64,000 nt of DNA, from positions 434,001 to 498,000 of the forward strand of contig CATOTH010000001.1 of the NCBI GenBank assembly GCA_951813065.1, in the 5' to 3' direction. The translations under genes and the position numbers were made by a program. Shown here in pieces: positions 9,311-17,673 of the stretch. The notes under the pieces were generated by a model. That model saw only the letters and a program-made list of their open reading frames with translations, was not told the origin of the DNA and did not search any database. This stretch comes from an uncultured Bryobacterales bacterium. GTDB taxonomy: Bacteria; Acidobacteriota; Terriglobia; Bryobacterales; UBA6623. Numbering within the stretch: position 1 is the first letter of the stretch; the number at the start of each line of letters is the position of its first letter.

Positions 9311-9341
9311 TCACATGTGGAATCCTAGTTGGTAATCAAGG
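9311..9341 (-). repeat. Right terminal inverted repeat of the insertion sequence
   Basis: On the minus strand the tip reads CCTTGATTACCAAC (9341-9328), then 11 nt, then ATGTGA (9316-9311), mirroring the left end. CTAG follows at 9342-9345. Confidence 0.8.
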
Positions 9342-9406
9342 CTAGGAGGCACCCTGCCAGACCCAACCAAGCGAGTCAGGGCTCAAGCTACGAGGGCATT
9401 GCCACC

Positions 9407-9871
9407 ATGGAGTTCCAAGGCCGATACGAAGTTGACGCGACGCCGGAGAGCATCTTCGACGCGCTGACTCGCCCGGAGACGGTCGCGTCCTGCCTGCCTG
9501 GATGCGACTCATTGGAGCCGCTCGGCGACAACCGGTACCAAGCCACAATGACGATCGGAGTCGCGGCGATCAAGGGCCGTTTCAAGGGTACTGTCGAGCT
9601 TCGAGACCTGGACCGCCCGTCGTCCTACGTGATGCAAGTCAGCGGACGCGGAAACGCCGGCTTCGCCACCGGGGAAGCCCGAGTGACAATCGAGAAGCAG
9701 GACACGGCGAGTTCGATTTCGGTGCAAGCCAAGGCACAAGTAGGGGGGGCCGTAGCCCGGGTTGGCCAGCGCCTACTGGCAGGAACGGCAAAAATGATCG
9801 CCGACAAGTTCTTTGCGTGCTTGCGCAAGAGAATCGAGGCTGCCTCCGACCCTGCACTGCCCGGTTCCTGA
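9407..9871 (+). CDS. coxG: CoxG-type SRPBCC protein (molybdenum hydroxylase accessory)
   Basis: 154 residues of the CoxG/SRPBCC lipid-binding-like fold: opening MEFQGRYEVDA, then ATPESIFDALTRPETVASCLPGC, and the GxxxIKGRFKGTVEL strand pair, ending in a long helix (AKMIADKFFACLRKRIE). The ATG at 9407 is preceded by GAGGG at 9392-9396; the frame is open further upstream, but the family N-terminus begins here. In A. carboxidovorans CoxG is proposed to help attach CO dehydrogenase to the membrane. It belongs with the genes at 1219-7028, but the insertion sequence now separates it. It would need read-through or a promoter within the element or the 61 bp after it. Confidence 0.85.
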   Translation: MEFQGRYEVDATPESIFDALTRPETVASCLPGCDSLEPLGDNRYQATMTIGVAAIKGRFKGTVELRDLDRPSSYVMQVSGRGNAGFATGEARVTIEKQDTASSISVQAKAQVGGAVARVGQRLLAGTAKMIADKFFACLRKRIEAASDPALPGS

Positions 9872-9989
9872 CGACCAGGCCGCCTCGAGGTCCGCACGCA
9901 ATAGAGACAAGTCGGCCTGGAGCGGCGCTCAGGTGTCGACGGTGAAGAGAGGGGTGGATCAGCGGGAAATCAAGTACAATCTGACAACC

Positions 9990-11183
9990 GTGCTCAACAG
10001 ACGTGACTTCGGCATATCTACCGCCGCTTTCCTGGGTGCCTGCGGTACGACCTCGGAGCAAGCCCCCGAGAACCCCGTGGCGGCCACGGGGCCGCTCTAC
10101 CTGGACCTGCACATCGACACGCCATCGCGGTTGGTGTCAGAGGGCCTCAACTTAGGAGAGAGCCCGGAATACAGCCAGGTCGACATTCCCAAAATGCGGC
10201 AGGGAGGACTGACCGCAGGGTTCTTCGCCGTATTCAGTCCGGCTCGAAACAAGACTCCGCTGGAATCGGTCAAGGATGCGTTGCGGATCACCGACGTGAT
10301 CGTCGAAGAGGTCAGGCGACACCCAGACGACATGTTTCTCGCAACAACATCCGACGACGTGCTGCGGGCGCAACGCGAGAACAAAATCGGTGTGCTCCTC
10401 GGCATCGAGGGCGGGCACATGATTGACTCGAGCATCGAAGTGCTCCGGCAGTTGTACCGCCTGGGAGCGCGGTACCTGGGGCTGACCCATAGCGGCAACA
10501 CCCCGTGGGTGGGCGCCGCGGAATACTCCGACGGGCCCGAAGGCCTGACGGACCAGGGCAGGGAGATTGTTCGCGAAATGAACCGGCTTGGAATGATGGC
10601 AGACTTGTCGCACGCCTCAGAACAAGCCTTCTTCGACACGATCGACACCTCGGTGGCTCCCGTGCTGAACACGCACGCGGCGTGCCGTGCAGTGGCTGAC
10701 CATCCAAGGAACCTCACTGACGAGATGCTCAGGGTACTGGCGCAGAACGGTGGTGTACTCGGTGTGGCTTACTTCACGGGCATGCTCGATGACGGGCACC
10801 GGGCGCGCTTCTCCGAACTCCGAGAGATCGGGCAACAGCGATCGGCTGCGAGGAGGGAATTCAAGGACAATCTGCAGCGCCTTTCCGAGGAACTCTGGAA
10901 GCTCAACCTGGCGGAGGTCGAATTGATCGGGACGCCACCGCTGAGCCGGCTCGTCGATCACATCGAGCACGCCGCAACTGTCGCGGGAATTGATCATGTC
11001 GGGCTGGGGTCCGATTTCGACAGCGTCGGGCTGAAGCTCCCGGCCGGGCTGGAGCACATCGGCAAGACGCCAAACCTGATTGCTGCAATGAAGGACCGGG
11101 GCTTCTCCGATGAGGACGCAGCAAAGGTGATGGGCGGCAACGCCTTGCGAGCAATGCAGGCAGCCGAGCAAGCTGCGGGCTAG
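9990..11183 (+). CDS. Membrane dipeptidase, peptidase family M19, predicted Tat lipoprotein
   Basis: Zinc dipeptidase of the renal dipeptidase family, about 397 residues from a GTG at 9990. The N-terminus has a twin-arginine pair (NRRDF), a short hydrophobic stretch and a lipobox-like FLGAC with Cys18, so export by Tat and lipidation are likely. Metal ligands are visible: H41-x-D43 (LDLHIDTP), Glu140 (GIEGGHMID), and His residues in MADLSHASE and the GLGSDFD region. The frame is open upstream as far as 9813, so other starts (for example a GTG near 9948) are possible; no strong ribosome site decides it. Family members cleave dipeptides and some beta-lactam-like amides. It lies 118 bp after coxG and may be co-transcribed. 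Confidence 0.85.
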   Translation: MLNRRDFGISTAAFLGACGTTSEQAPENPVAATGPLYLDLHIDTPSRLVSEGLNLGESPEYSQVDIPKMRQGGLTAGFFAVFSPARNKTPLESVKDALRITDVIVEEVRRHPDDMFLATTSDDVLRAQRENKIGVLLGIEGGHMIDSSIEVLRQLYRLGARYLGLTHSGNTPWVGAAEYSDGPEGLTDQGREIVREMNRLGMMADLSHASEQAFFDTIDTSVAPVLNTHAACRAVADHPRNLTDEMLRVLAQNGGVLGVAYFTGMLDDGHRARFSELREIGQQRSAARREFKDNLQRLSEELWKLNLAEVELIGTPPLSRLVDHIEHAATVAGIDHVGLGSDFDSVGLKLPAGLEHIGKTPNLIAAMKDRGFSDEDAAKVMGGNALRAMQAAEQAAG

Positions 11184-11395
11184 CTTGGGCTCCCCACACT
11201 AGCCCGGCTGCCCCGGGGATTCAAAACGGTTTGGAGGCATCCGACCGTCAGTGCCAGTAGCATGGATCTCACGCCCCCAGCCGGGACCGGACGAGGGCAT
11301 CTGCCGAAACCTGTCGCTATCCCGGCGTCGGCAGGGCCCGGATCAACTGCGTGATCGGACACACACCCGAGGGCTTCCGCCCAAAGACTCGCGGA
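11184..11395. other. Intergenic region between convergent genes
   Basis: 212 bp with no gene. A weak hairpin with 7-bp arms CTGCCGA/TCGGCAG (11301-11307 and 11328-11334) has a 20-nt loop and no T-tract, so it is not a convincing terminator. Confidence 0.3.
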
Positions 11396-12226
11396 CTACT
11401 TCCCGGACATCGCCCCGATGTCGATGAATGGAACCGCCCCTCCGACCACCTGTGGCAAGACCCCGTCCCACCTTTCAATAGCCCGGAATTGCAGGAGTTC
11501 CTCCGTGAGCGTTTCGCGCTGTAGCCGCTGGGACTCAGCCTCGGCCTGGGCAGCAGCGATGGTCTGCTCCGCTTCGATCCTGACGCGATCCAACTCTCGT
11601 TCGGCTCTAAGCGCGTCCTGCTCGGCAGTCTGCTTGGCCTCGATCGCCTGATTGAAGACGCTTGAGAAATTGAAATCGACGATGTTGAACTCGTCGACCA
11701 CAATGTTGTGCGGTACAAGCCGGCCTGTGAGCATGGCCTTGATCTCTTCAGAAACTTCAGCACGCCGCGTGATCAGCTCTTCGGCGGTGAATTGGGCCGC
11801 CGCCGCCTTTACAGCCTCCTGCACCGAAGGGTCGATCAGCCGCTCCCTGTAAAGCGTGCCAACCTCCTGGTAGATCCGCCAGGCCTCGCTCGGCGCGATG
11901 TGGTAGTTCAGGGCGATTCGGGACTCCACGGTTTGCAAGTCCTTGGAAGACGCCGCAGCATCGGTTTCGGCCTTGTTAATTCGCACGTCCATCGGGATGA
12001 TCGTTTGGATGAACGGTACCTTGAGCTGAAGCCCTTCTCCTCGCACGCCTGCCTGAACACCACCAAACGTCGAGAACACCACCCCTCTCTCGCCTGCACC
12101 GACGATTTGAAAGGAGTTATATCCGAGGAACAGAAGCAGCACGAGCACTACGATCGGCCCGATGCCGCCTCCGAAAACACGCCCGAGCATATCTCGAACA
12201 GATCCAAACTCGATATCAGAGTCCAT
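11396..12226 (-). CDS. SPFH/band 7 (prohibitin-like) membrane protein
   Basis: 276 residues. One transmembrane segment lies at about 22-42 (GIGPIVVLVLLLFLGYNSF), followed by the SPFH domain (VGAGERGVVFSTFGGVQ...GLQLKVPFIQTIIPMDVRINK) and a charged coiled coil at about 190-245 rich in Ala, Glu and Gln. The C-terminus reads VLPQVVGGAVPFIDIGAM, like prohibitin and HflC relatives. Such proteins form ring-like scaffolds in the inner membrane and modulate proteases such as FtsH. GGAGG stands 7-8 nt before the ATG. No hflK partner or nfeD gene is adjacent, so it is a single-gene prohibitin-type member rather than HflKC. Confidence 0.85.
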   Translation of the reverse strand: MDSDIEFGSVRDMLGRVFGGGIGPIVVLVLLLFLGYNSFQIVGAGERGVVFSTFGGVQAGVRGEGLQLKVPFIQTIIPMDVRINKAETDAAASSKDLQTVESRIALNYHIAPSEAWRIYQEVGTLYRERLIDPSVQEAVKAAAAQFTAEELITRRAEVSEEIKAMLTGRLVPHNIVVDEFNIVDFNFSSVFNQAIEAKQTAEQDALRAERELDRVRIEAEQTIAAAQAEAESQRLQRETLTEELLQFRAIERWDGVLPQVVGGAVPFIDIGAMSGK

Positions 12227-12348
12227 GCCCTAACCTCCAAATGGGTGCGGAACGCCGCTAGGCCTCAAACGAATGCACCAGCGCAGCCGCTCCGTGAGTC
12301 TTGAGCATACAGGATCAAGCGTCGACGCACCCTAGGCAGGTCCTGCAC

Positions 12349-13938
12349 CTACTGTGGAAGCGTGAATACGAAGATTGCCGTGCCTGAGGCTGTGGCGACG
12401 TATTGCCGGCCACCAAAACGGTAAGTGATGGCAGGTGCCTGCACCCGACCGCCGGTTCGCAGACGCCAGAGCGGCTTCCCGCTCCGGGCGTCGAGAGCGA
12501 AGAAATACCCCTCGCTGGTGCCGGCAAACAATAGCCCCCCGCCTGTGGACAGCAACCCGCTCGATGGTGGGCTGACCAGAGGGTAGCGCCACCGGGTATC
12601 CCCCGTGCTGGGCTCGACGGCAAGAATCGATCCTTCCCGCGGCTCGCCGGACACATTCTCCATGGCGCTGCCGAAATAGAATTCCCCCTGGACATAGTCC
12701 TGGGGCGCACTGTGATAGATCTGGCAGCCGTCGCTGCTGTTGAAGTAATACAGCCCTGTCAGCGGGCTGAACGAGGTCGCGTGCCAGTTGTGCCCACCGC
12801 CTAGACCGGGGCAGGTCAGGGTGCCTTCGTCCGTGGGCTCGTGCCCTGGGATCAAGATCGGACGGCCGTCCGATCCGATACCGTCGGCCCAGGTGACCTC
12901 TGTATACGCCCTGCCAACCAAGAATTCGCCGTTGGTGCGGTCAAGCGCGTAGTAGTGGCCGTTGCGGTTGGCATGGATCAGGCCCTTCCGGGGCTCACCG
13001 TCGACCTCCAGATCCACCAGGACGGGATCGGCAACAGCGTCCCAGTCGTGTACGTCGTGGGGAGTGAATTGGAAATACCAGCGCAATTCTCCGGTGTCGG
13101 CATCCAGCGCAACCATGGAATCGCTGTAGAGATTGTCCCCCCGGCGCGGAGTGCCGTCGAGATCGGGTCCCGGGTTGCCCGTCCCCCAATAAATCAGGTT
13201 CAGGTCCGGATCATAGCTCCCCGTAATCCACGTCGATGCCCCGCCGTGCTTCCAGGAGTCCCCGGCCCACGTCTCGTTACCGGCCTCGCCTGGACCGGGC
13301 ACCGTCCAGAACCGCCATACGCGACGACCTGTCTCGGCATCGTAGGCATCGACGAAGTCGCGCGTGCCGTACTCGGCTCCGGCGATTCCAACAACCACCA
13401 TGTCCTTGACGATCAGCGGAGCCACCGTGTTGGAGTAGCCTTCGCGATAGTCGGCCAGCTCGACCTCCCAAACCACCTCTCCGGTACTCGCTTCCAAGGC
13501 AACCAGGGTGGCTTGGAAATTGACCTTGTACAGCCTGTCACCCTTGACCGCGAACCCGCGGTTCGGCTTGCCACAACAACCGACTGCCCCCTCCGGAACA
13601 GGCTCGGAGTAATGCCATAGCTCACGCCCGGTCTTGAGATCCAGCGCCCAGGCATGGTTCGACGGACCGGTCACGTACATCACGCCATCCCGAACCAACG
13701 GTGTCGTTTGGAACTTTCCGCTCACGCCGGACTGGAAAATCCAGACTGGGGAAATCCGGTGTACGTTTCCGGTGTCGATTTCATCCAGTGGCGAATAGCG
13801 CCAGGCCGAGTAGTTGCGCCCGTACATCAGCCAGGATTCGTCATCCTGCTGCGCGGCTCGCAGCGTCACCTGGTCCACTTGTCCGTGCGCGAGCGCGGTC
13901 CCAATCAAGAAAACACTGCACAACGAAGGCACTCTCAT
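12349..13938 (-). CDS. PQQ-dependent alcohol dehydrogenase, lanthanide-type motif
   Basis: Periplasmic quinoprotein, 529 residues with a signal peptide (about 1-19, ending in ALAHG). Family hallmarks are visible: the vicinal cysteine pair Cys121-Cys122 that packs on PQQ (GCCGKPNRG), repeated propeller strands ending in LDxxTGxxxW, and WGTGNPGPDLDG. The catalytic Asp298 is in FTPHDVHDWD. Asp300, two positions on, matches the extra acid found in lanthanide-dependent XoxF/PedH enzymes, where calcium MxaF enzymes have Ala. It likely oxidises an alcohol and passes electrons to the diheme cytochrome encoded just upstream; the gap is 2 bp (TAG-CC-ATG). GAGGAG stands about 8 nt before the ATG. The substrate cannot be read from sequence. 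Confidence 0.88.
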   Translation of the reverse strand: MRVPSLCSVFLIGTALAHGQVDQVTLRAAQQDDESWLMYGRNYSAWRYSPLDEIDTGNVHRISPVWIFQSGVSGKFQTTPLVRDGVMYVTGPSNHAWALDLKTGRELWHYSEPVPEGAVGCCGKPNRGFAVKGDRLYKVNFQATLVALEASTGEVVWEVELADYREGYSNTVAPLIVKDMVVVGIAGAEYGTRDFVDAYDAETGRRVWRFWTVPGPGEAGNETWAGDSWKHGGASTWITGSYDPDLNLIYWGTGNPGPDLDGTPRRGDNLYSDSMVALDADTGELRWYFQFTPHDVHDWDAVADPVLVDLEVDGEPRKGLIHANRNGHYYALDRTNGEFLVGRAYTEVTWADGIGSDGRPILIPGHEPTDEGTLTCPGLGGGHNWHATSFSPLTGLYYFNSSDGCQIYHSAPQDYVQGEFYFGSAMENVSGEPREGSILAVEPSTGDTRWRYPLVSPPSSGLLSTGGGLLFAGTSEGYFFALDARSGKPLWRLRTGGRVQAPAITYRFGGRQYVATASGTAIFVFTLPQ

Positions 13939-13940
13939 GG

Positions 13941-14717
13941 CTATTGCTCCTCGCCGTGCAGGCTTTGCAGATAGGCGAGCAAGTCTCGTTGCTGCTCGTC
14001 CGTCAGGCTGTCGCCATACCCGTCCGGCATGAGGGATGTGAACTCCCTCGACATCGACCGCACTTCCTCGCGGAAAAACGAATGCAGCTGGCCAGCCGCG
14101 TCCCGTACCTGCGCCGAGAAATCGTCGAATCCGACCCCGATGCCGCGAATCGTCTGTCCGTCGCGGGTAACGATCTCAACAGCGTAATAGCCGGGGGGCA
14201 AGTCCTGGTCGGGATCGAGCAGCGAGGCCCGCAAGTGCTCCGTGCTCCGCGCGCGACCGATCCGTGTCAGAGCCGGGCCGAACCGGCCTCCCCGTGAGCC
14301 AACGCGGTGACAACCGCCGCATCCGGCCTGGTTCCAGAAGATATCCTCCCCCTGGCTGGCATTGCCGTCGATCGTGTCATCCGGAGAAGCCTCCAAGGTC
14401 CGCAGAAAGGTCACGATCCGCCAGATGCTCTCTTCTGAGTTGCGGGCCGCGTACCCGGACATTTCAGTCCCCGGCACGCCCTCCGCGATGACTCGGTAGA
14501 TATCGAGATCGGTGTCTCCGGCGGCGAACTCTCCGCGATTGAGTGCCGGTCCGCGCCCACCGTCCGCTCGGATCCCGTGACACGCCGAGCAACGCAGCCG
14601 AAACGATGCCTTGCCTAGGTCCGCCGCCTTCGCGTCTCCGCGAAAGGGGTTGCTCGCGACATCCTGGGCGGACAGCAGGGCACCACCCAATGCCAGCAGC
14701 AAGCCCCCCCAACGCAC
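13941..14717 (-). CDS. Diheme cytochrome c with PQQ-dehydrogenase partner
   Basis: 258 residues from a GTG at 14717. The N-terminus is a signal peptide (VRWGGLLLALGGALLSAQ). Two heme-c motifs are present: CSACH (43-47) and CGGCH (133-137), with candidate distal Met in GTEMSGYA. The C-terminal part, from about residue 150 (LRASLLDPDQDLPPGYYAVEIVTRDG), resembles the putative heme-binding C-terminal domain found in planctomycete and acidobacterial cytochromes. The frame is open much further upstream, but that part overlaps the divergent gene and has no exported-protein start. A minus-strand TTGACG (14748-14753) and TAAGCT (14725-14730), 17 nt apart, are a weak candidate promoter that would give an almost leaderless transcript. 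Confidence 0.82.
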   Translation of the reverse strand: MRWGGLLLALGGALLSAQDVASNPFRGDAKAADLGKASFRLRCSACHGIRADGGRGPALNRGEFAAGDTDLDIYRVIAEGVPGTEMSGYAARNSEESIWRIVTFLRTLEASPDDTIDGNASQGEDIFWNQAGCGGCHRVGSRGGRFGPALTRIGRARSTEHLRASLLDPDQDLPPGYYAVEIVTRDGQTIRGIGVGFDDFSAQVRDAAGQLHSFFREEVRSMSREFTSLMPDGYGDSLTDEQQRDLLAYLQSLHGEEQ

Positions 14718-14792
14718 TTTATGAAGCTTAGAGGTTCCACGTCCCGACGTCAATCCGCCGGAGGGCACGCAGCGGGCATAATGGTGGCGCCC

Positions 14793-17585
14793 ATGACACG
14801 TCTCGCAGTCCCCCTGTTGGCGATTGGCCTCGCGGTCCCTTCGGTATCGCAGGAGCACCCGCTGAGAGCAGTCAACATCGAATTCGGAATCAAGGACTTC
14901 GAGCCCACGCAGTGGGACGGCTCGCTCAGCCTGGACAAAGGCCAGATTATTGACCTGCGCGGCCATCGGTTCAAGGAAGGCGAATCGATCGGCCCGGACC
15001 ACTCCTGGGTCGCCCGCACGGATCCATGGGTGCGCCCTACGGGCGGAATGCATCCGCACGAACTACCATTCCCGCACGTCACCATAGTCCAGACCGTCGG
15101 GGTCACCCTCTACTACCGAGCGCCGGACGATGCGACCGTCACGGTGAAGACGGTCAACGGAGACTTCTCCTTCAAGCCGAGCGACCTGCCCCCGTCGGAC
15201 GCCATGCACATCCTGTCGACCCGCGTCGAGTTGCGCCGGGTGCCGCCCGTCGAGGCAGTAACCACGGACGAATTCGAGGACGACCACGCCGCCTTGTCCG
15301 GTACGGGAGACGGCACGCTCGCATTGGCTTGGATTGGTTACAAGGACGAAAACGACCAAGTCTTCGTGCGCGACTGGTCGAACGGATCGTGGGGTGCCAT
15401 CCGCCGTGTCGAGGGAGCCTATGGTGACTTGCAAGGGCTGGCTTCAGCAAGCGGCCTAGACAACTCGGTGCACCTGGTTTGGGCACAACGGTTCGAGGGG
15501 TCGTGGCGACTGATGCACGCGCAGCGCTCGAACGAAGCATGGAGTGCCCCTCGAGCGATCGTTTCCGCGGCTGGCAACAATCTCTTCCCTGCCCTCGCAA
15601 GCGACCGCGACGGAACGCTGCACCTTGCCTGGCAGTCCGCGAGAGGCGGCTTCTCAGCGATTTACCACAAGTCCTTCGACGGTTCCAAGTGGTCCGCAGA
15701 AATACCGCTCAGCCACCCCGGGGCGATGGCCAACGAATGGAATCCAGACATTGCCACGGACACCAACGGGACCGCCTGGGTCACTTGGGACAGCTACGAA
15801 GGCGGCAGCTACAACATCCGATTGCGGTCCGTGGTGGACCACCGGGCCGGTGACCTGATCAGAGTCACGGACACGCCCCGATACCACGGCAGTCCCAGCA
15901 TCGCAGTCGACGGCGAGGACCGAGTGTGGATCGCTTACGACGAGTCCGAAGAAAACTGGGGAAAGGATAGCGGCTTCCTTCTGCGAGGAGGAACGGGCAT
16001 CTATCAATCGCGCACCAATCGCGTAGTCGTATGGAACGGCAGCGAGTGGCTGGAGCCCCTCGACGACGTGAACCGCCGGTTTCGCCCGGGCGTCCAGCGA
16101 TACGTCCAGTCGCCGAAGCTCGTGCCCGACAGCAAGGGCCGAATGTGGATCCTGGTACGGCCTAGAGTGCGGGCTACGAAACCGGAATCTCTTTGGGCTG
16201 CGGGTGGCAAGTGGGCGGTCATGGCCACCTACTACTCCGGAGGAGAGTGGGCGGACCCGTTCGGCATACCCGAGAGCGTGGGCCGGAACGAGGGGCCCAT
16301 GGACGGCCTCGCGGGTACGCACGGCAAGATATTTGCCGCGTGGACAACAGACCAGAAGCTGTGGGGCGGACCGACCTTCGGGCACTATCCGAGGGATAAC
16401 CAGATCTTCTTCGCCGAGATTTCGGGCCAATTCCGCAACGAGCGCATTGAACCGATATTGCTCGGCCCCAGAGGCAGGGAACGTCCGGCGATGCTACCGC
16501 TGGAGCCGCGGGAATCGCAGCAGATCGCTGCGATCCGCAACTACACGATCCACTCCGCCGGAAAGCGGTTCAAGATCTATCGAGGCGACATGCATCGTCA
16601 CACGGATATCTCGCTGGATGGATCCGGCGACGGCTCCCTGTACACCGCGTTTCGCTACATGATGGATGCCGCGGGCATGGATTTTTTCCTTGTGACAGAC
16701 CACAAGGGCGGCCAAGACACCGAGTACAGCTGGTGGCGAACCGAAAAGGCCGAGGACATGTTTCATGTGCCCGGCCGGTTCGTGACCCTCTTCGGATACG
16801 AGCGAAGTCTCTCCTACCCCAACGGACACCGCAACATCATCTTTGCCGAGCGGGGTAACAGGCCGATCCCGATCACTCGGGAAGAACGGAACTCGAGCAC
16901 CGGTCCGTTTCTGTACGACGCCCTCCGCGAGCAGCGAGGCATCGCAACCTCGCACACCTCTCACACGAATATGGGAACCGACTGGCGCGACAATGATCCC
17001 GAACTGGAACCCATCGTCGAGATCTTCCAAGGCGCCCGCACATCAGCCGAGCATGAGGGGGCCCCGCTGGCTTCATCTGAAGCGAGAAACGCCCTCTGGG
17101 CTGGCGGATACCGGCCGAAGGGCTTCGTGTGGCTAGCCTGGGAGAAGGGCTACAAGCTCGGCGTTCAGGCCAGCTCCGACCATGTCTCGACGCACACCTC
17201 GTACGCCATGGTGATCTCCGAGAATTTCTCGAGGCAGGGCTTGCTTGACGCGATGCGGCAGCGGCACACCTACGCCGCAACCAGCAACATTATCCTTGAC
17301 TACCGGCTACGGGCCGGCGACGACGAGTGGATCCAGGGGGATGACTTCTCAACATCGGAGATTCCCACCGTCCGGGTGGTGGTGCGCGGCACAGACGACA
17401 TCAAGGAAGTCGCTGTCGTGCGCGACAACAGCTACGTCCATACGCTGAAGGGCGACGGAGAGCGAATGGAGTTCGAATTCCGCGAGCAGTCCCTGGAGGC
17501 GGGAGAGCACTACTACTACGTGCGCGTCGAGCAAGCGGATGGCAACGTGGCGTGGTCAAGTCCGATCTGGGTCACCAAGCGATGA
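14793..17585 (+). CDS. Exported beta-propeller plus PHP-domain protein (DUF3604-like)
   Basis: About 930 residues with a signal peptide (MTRLAVPLLAIGLAVPSVSQ); an in-frame ATG at 14781 is an alternative start. Residues about 170-560 contain sialidase/propeller-like repeats (DGTLHLAWQS, NGTAWVTWDSYEGG, DRVWIAYDES). From about 595 the PHP metal-dependent hydrolase motif appears: DMHRHTD (599-605), then FFLVTDHKGG, and further His residues in SHTSHTN and SSDHVSTHTS. The last about 100 residues form an Ig-like domain. DUF3604 proteins have this arrangement, but their substrate is not established. It is divergent from the cytochrome/PQQ dehydrogenase pair. Predicted periplasmic or outer surface. 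Confidence 0.8.
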   Translation: MTRLAVPLLAIGLAVPSVSQEHPLRAVNIEFGIKDFEPTQWDGSLSLDKGQIIDLRGHRFKEGESIGPDHSWVARTDPWVRPTGGMHPHELPFPHVTIVQTVGVTLYYRAPDDATVTVKTVNGDFSFKPSDLPPSDAMHILSTRVELRRVPPVEAVTTDEFEDDHAALSGTGDGTLALAWIGYKDENDQVFVRDWSNGSWGAIRRVEGAYGDLQGLASASGLDNSVHLVWAQRFEGSWRLMHAQRSNEAWSAPRAIVSAAGNNLFPALASDRDGTLHLAWQSARGGFSAIYHKSFDGSKWSAEIPLSHPGAMANEWNPDIATDTNGTAWVTWDSYEGGSYNIRLRSVVDHRAGDLIRVTDTPRYHGSPSIAVDGEDRVWIAYDESEENWGKDSGFLLRGGTGIYQSRTNRVVVWNGSEWLEPLDDVNRRFRPGVQRYVQSPKLVPDSKGRMWILVRPRVRATKPESLWAAGGKWAVMATYYSGGEWADPFGIPESVGRNEGPMDGLAGTHGKIFAAWTTDQKLWGGPTFGHYPRDNQIFFAEISGQFRNERIEPILLGPRGRERPAMLPLEPRESQQIAAIRNYTIHSAGKRFKIYRGDMHRHTDISLDGSGDGSLYTAFRYMMDAAGMDFFLVTDHKGGQDTEYSWWRTEKAEDMFHVPGRFVTLFGYERSLSYPNGHRNIIFAERGNRPIPITREERNSSTGPFLYDALREQRGIATSHTSHTNMGTDWRDNDPELEPIVEIFQGARTSAEHEGAPLASSEARNALWAGGYRPKGFVWLAWEKGYKLGVQASSDHVSTHTSYAMVISENFSRQGLLDAMRQRHTYAATSNIILDYRLRAGDDEWIQGDDFSTSEIPTVRVVVRGTDDIKEVAVVRDNSYVHTLKGDGERMEFEFREQSLEAGEHYYYVRVEQADGNVAWSSPIWVTKR

Positions 17586-17621
17586 GTATCCACCGGGAGT
17601 AGCTCGGAACAACGCAATACG

Positions 17622-17649
17622 GGCTGGGAGCCTGGCAGGACTCCCAGCC
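17622..17649. terminator. Bidirectional hairpin terminator candidate
   Basis: Perfect 9-bp inverted repeat GGCTGGGAG / CTCCCAGCC with a 10-nt loop, lying in the 88 bp between two convergent genes. No T-run follows on either strand, so it is either a Rho-independent-like hairpin lacking the usual tail or an mRNA 3'-end stabiliser. Confidence 0.6.
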
Positions 17650-17673
17650 GTGAGAGCGCCCCGGGGGGACGGG

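Larger units (their letters stand above)
7107..9341 (-). mobile_element. Insertion sequence, 2235 bp, interrupting the cox-like operon
   Basis: The ends are seen directly. The left end reads CCCTGATTCCCAAC (7107-7120); the right end on the opposite strand reads CCTTGATTACCAAC (9328-9341), 12 of 14 identical. A second identical block, ATGTGA, lies exactly 25 nt in from each tip (7132-7137 and 9311-9316 on the minus strand). The tetranucleotide CTAG flanks both tips (7103-7106 and 9342-9345) and fits a 4-bp target duplication, although CTAG is its own complement and could also be part of the inverted repeat. One transposase gene on the minus strand fills 7149-8909, and about 400 bp at the right end are non-coding. 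The transposase gene is very rich in G+C, while the non-coding end is AT-rich. The insertion lies between coxE-like and coxG-like genes without breaking either. Confidence 0.85.

Noticed and set aside
9329-9406. Upstream extension of the coxG-like frame to 9329
   Set aside because: It would begin inside the insertion-sequence end and lacks family similarity; the ATG at 9407 gives the family N-terminus.
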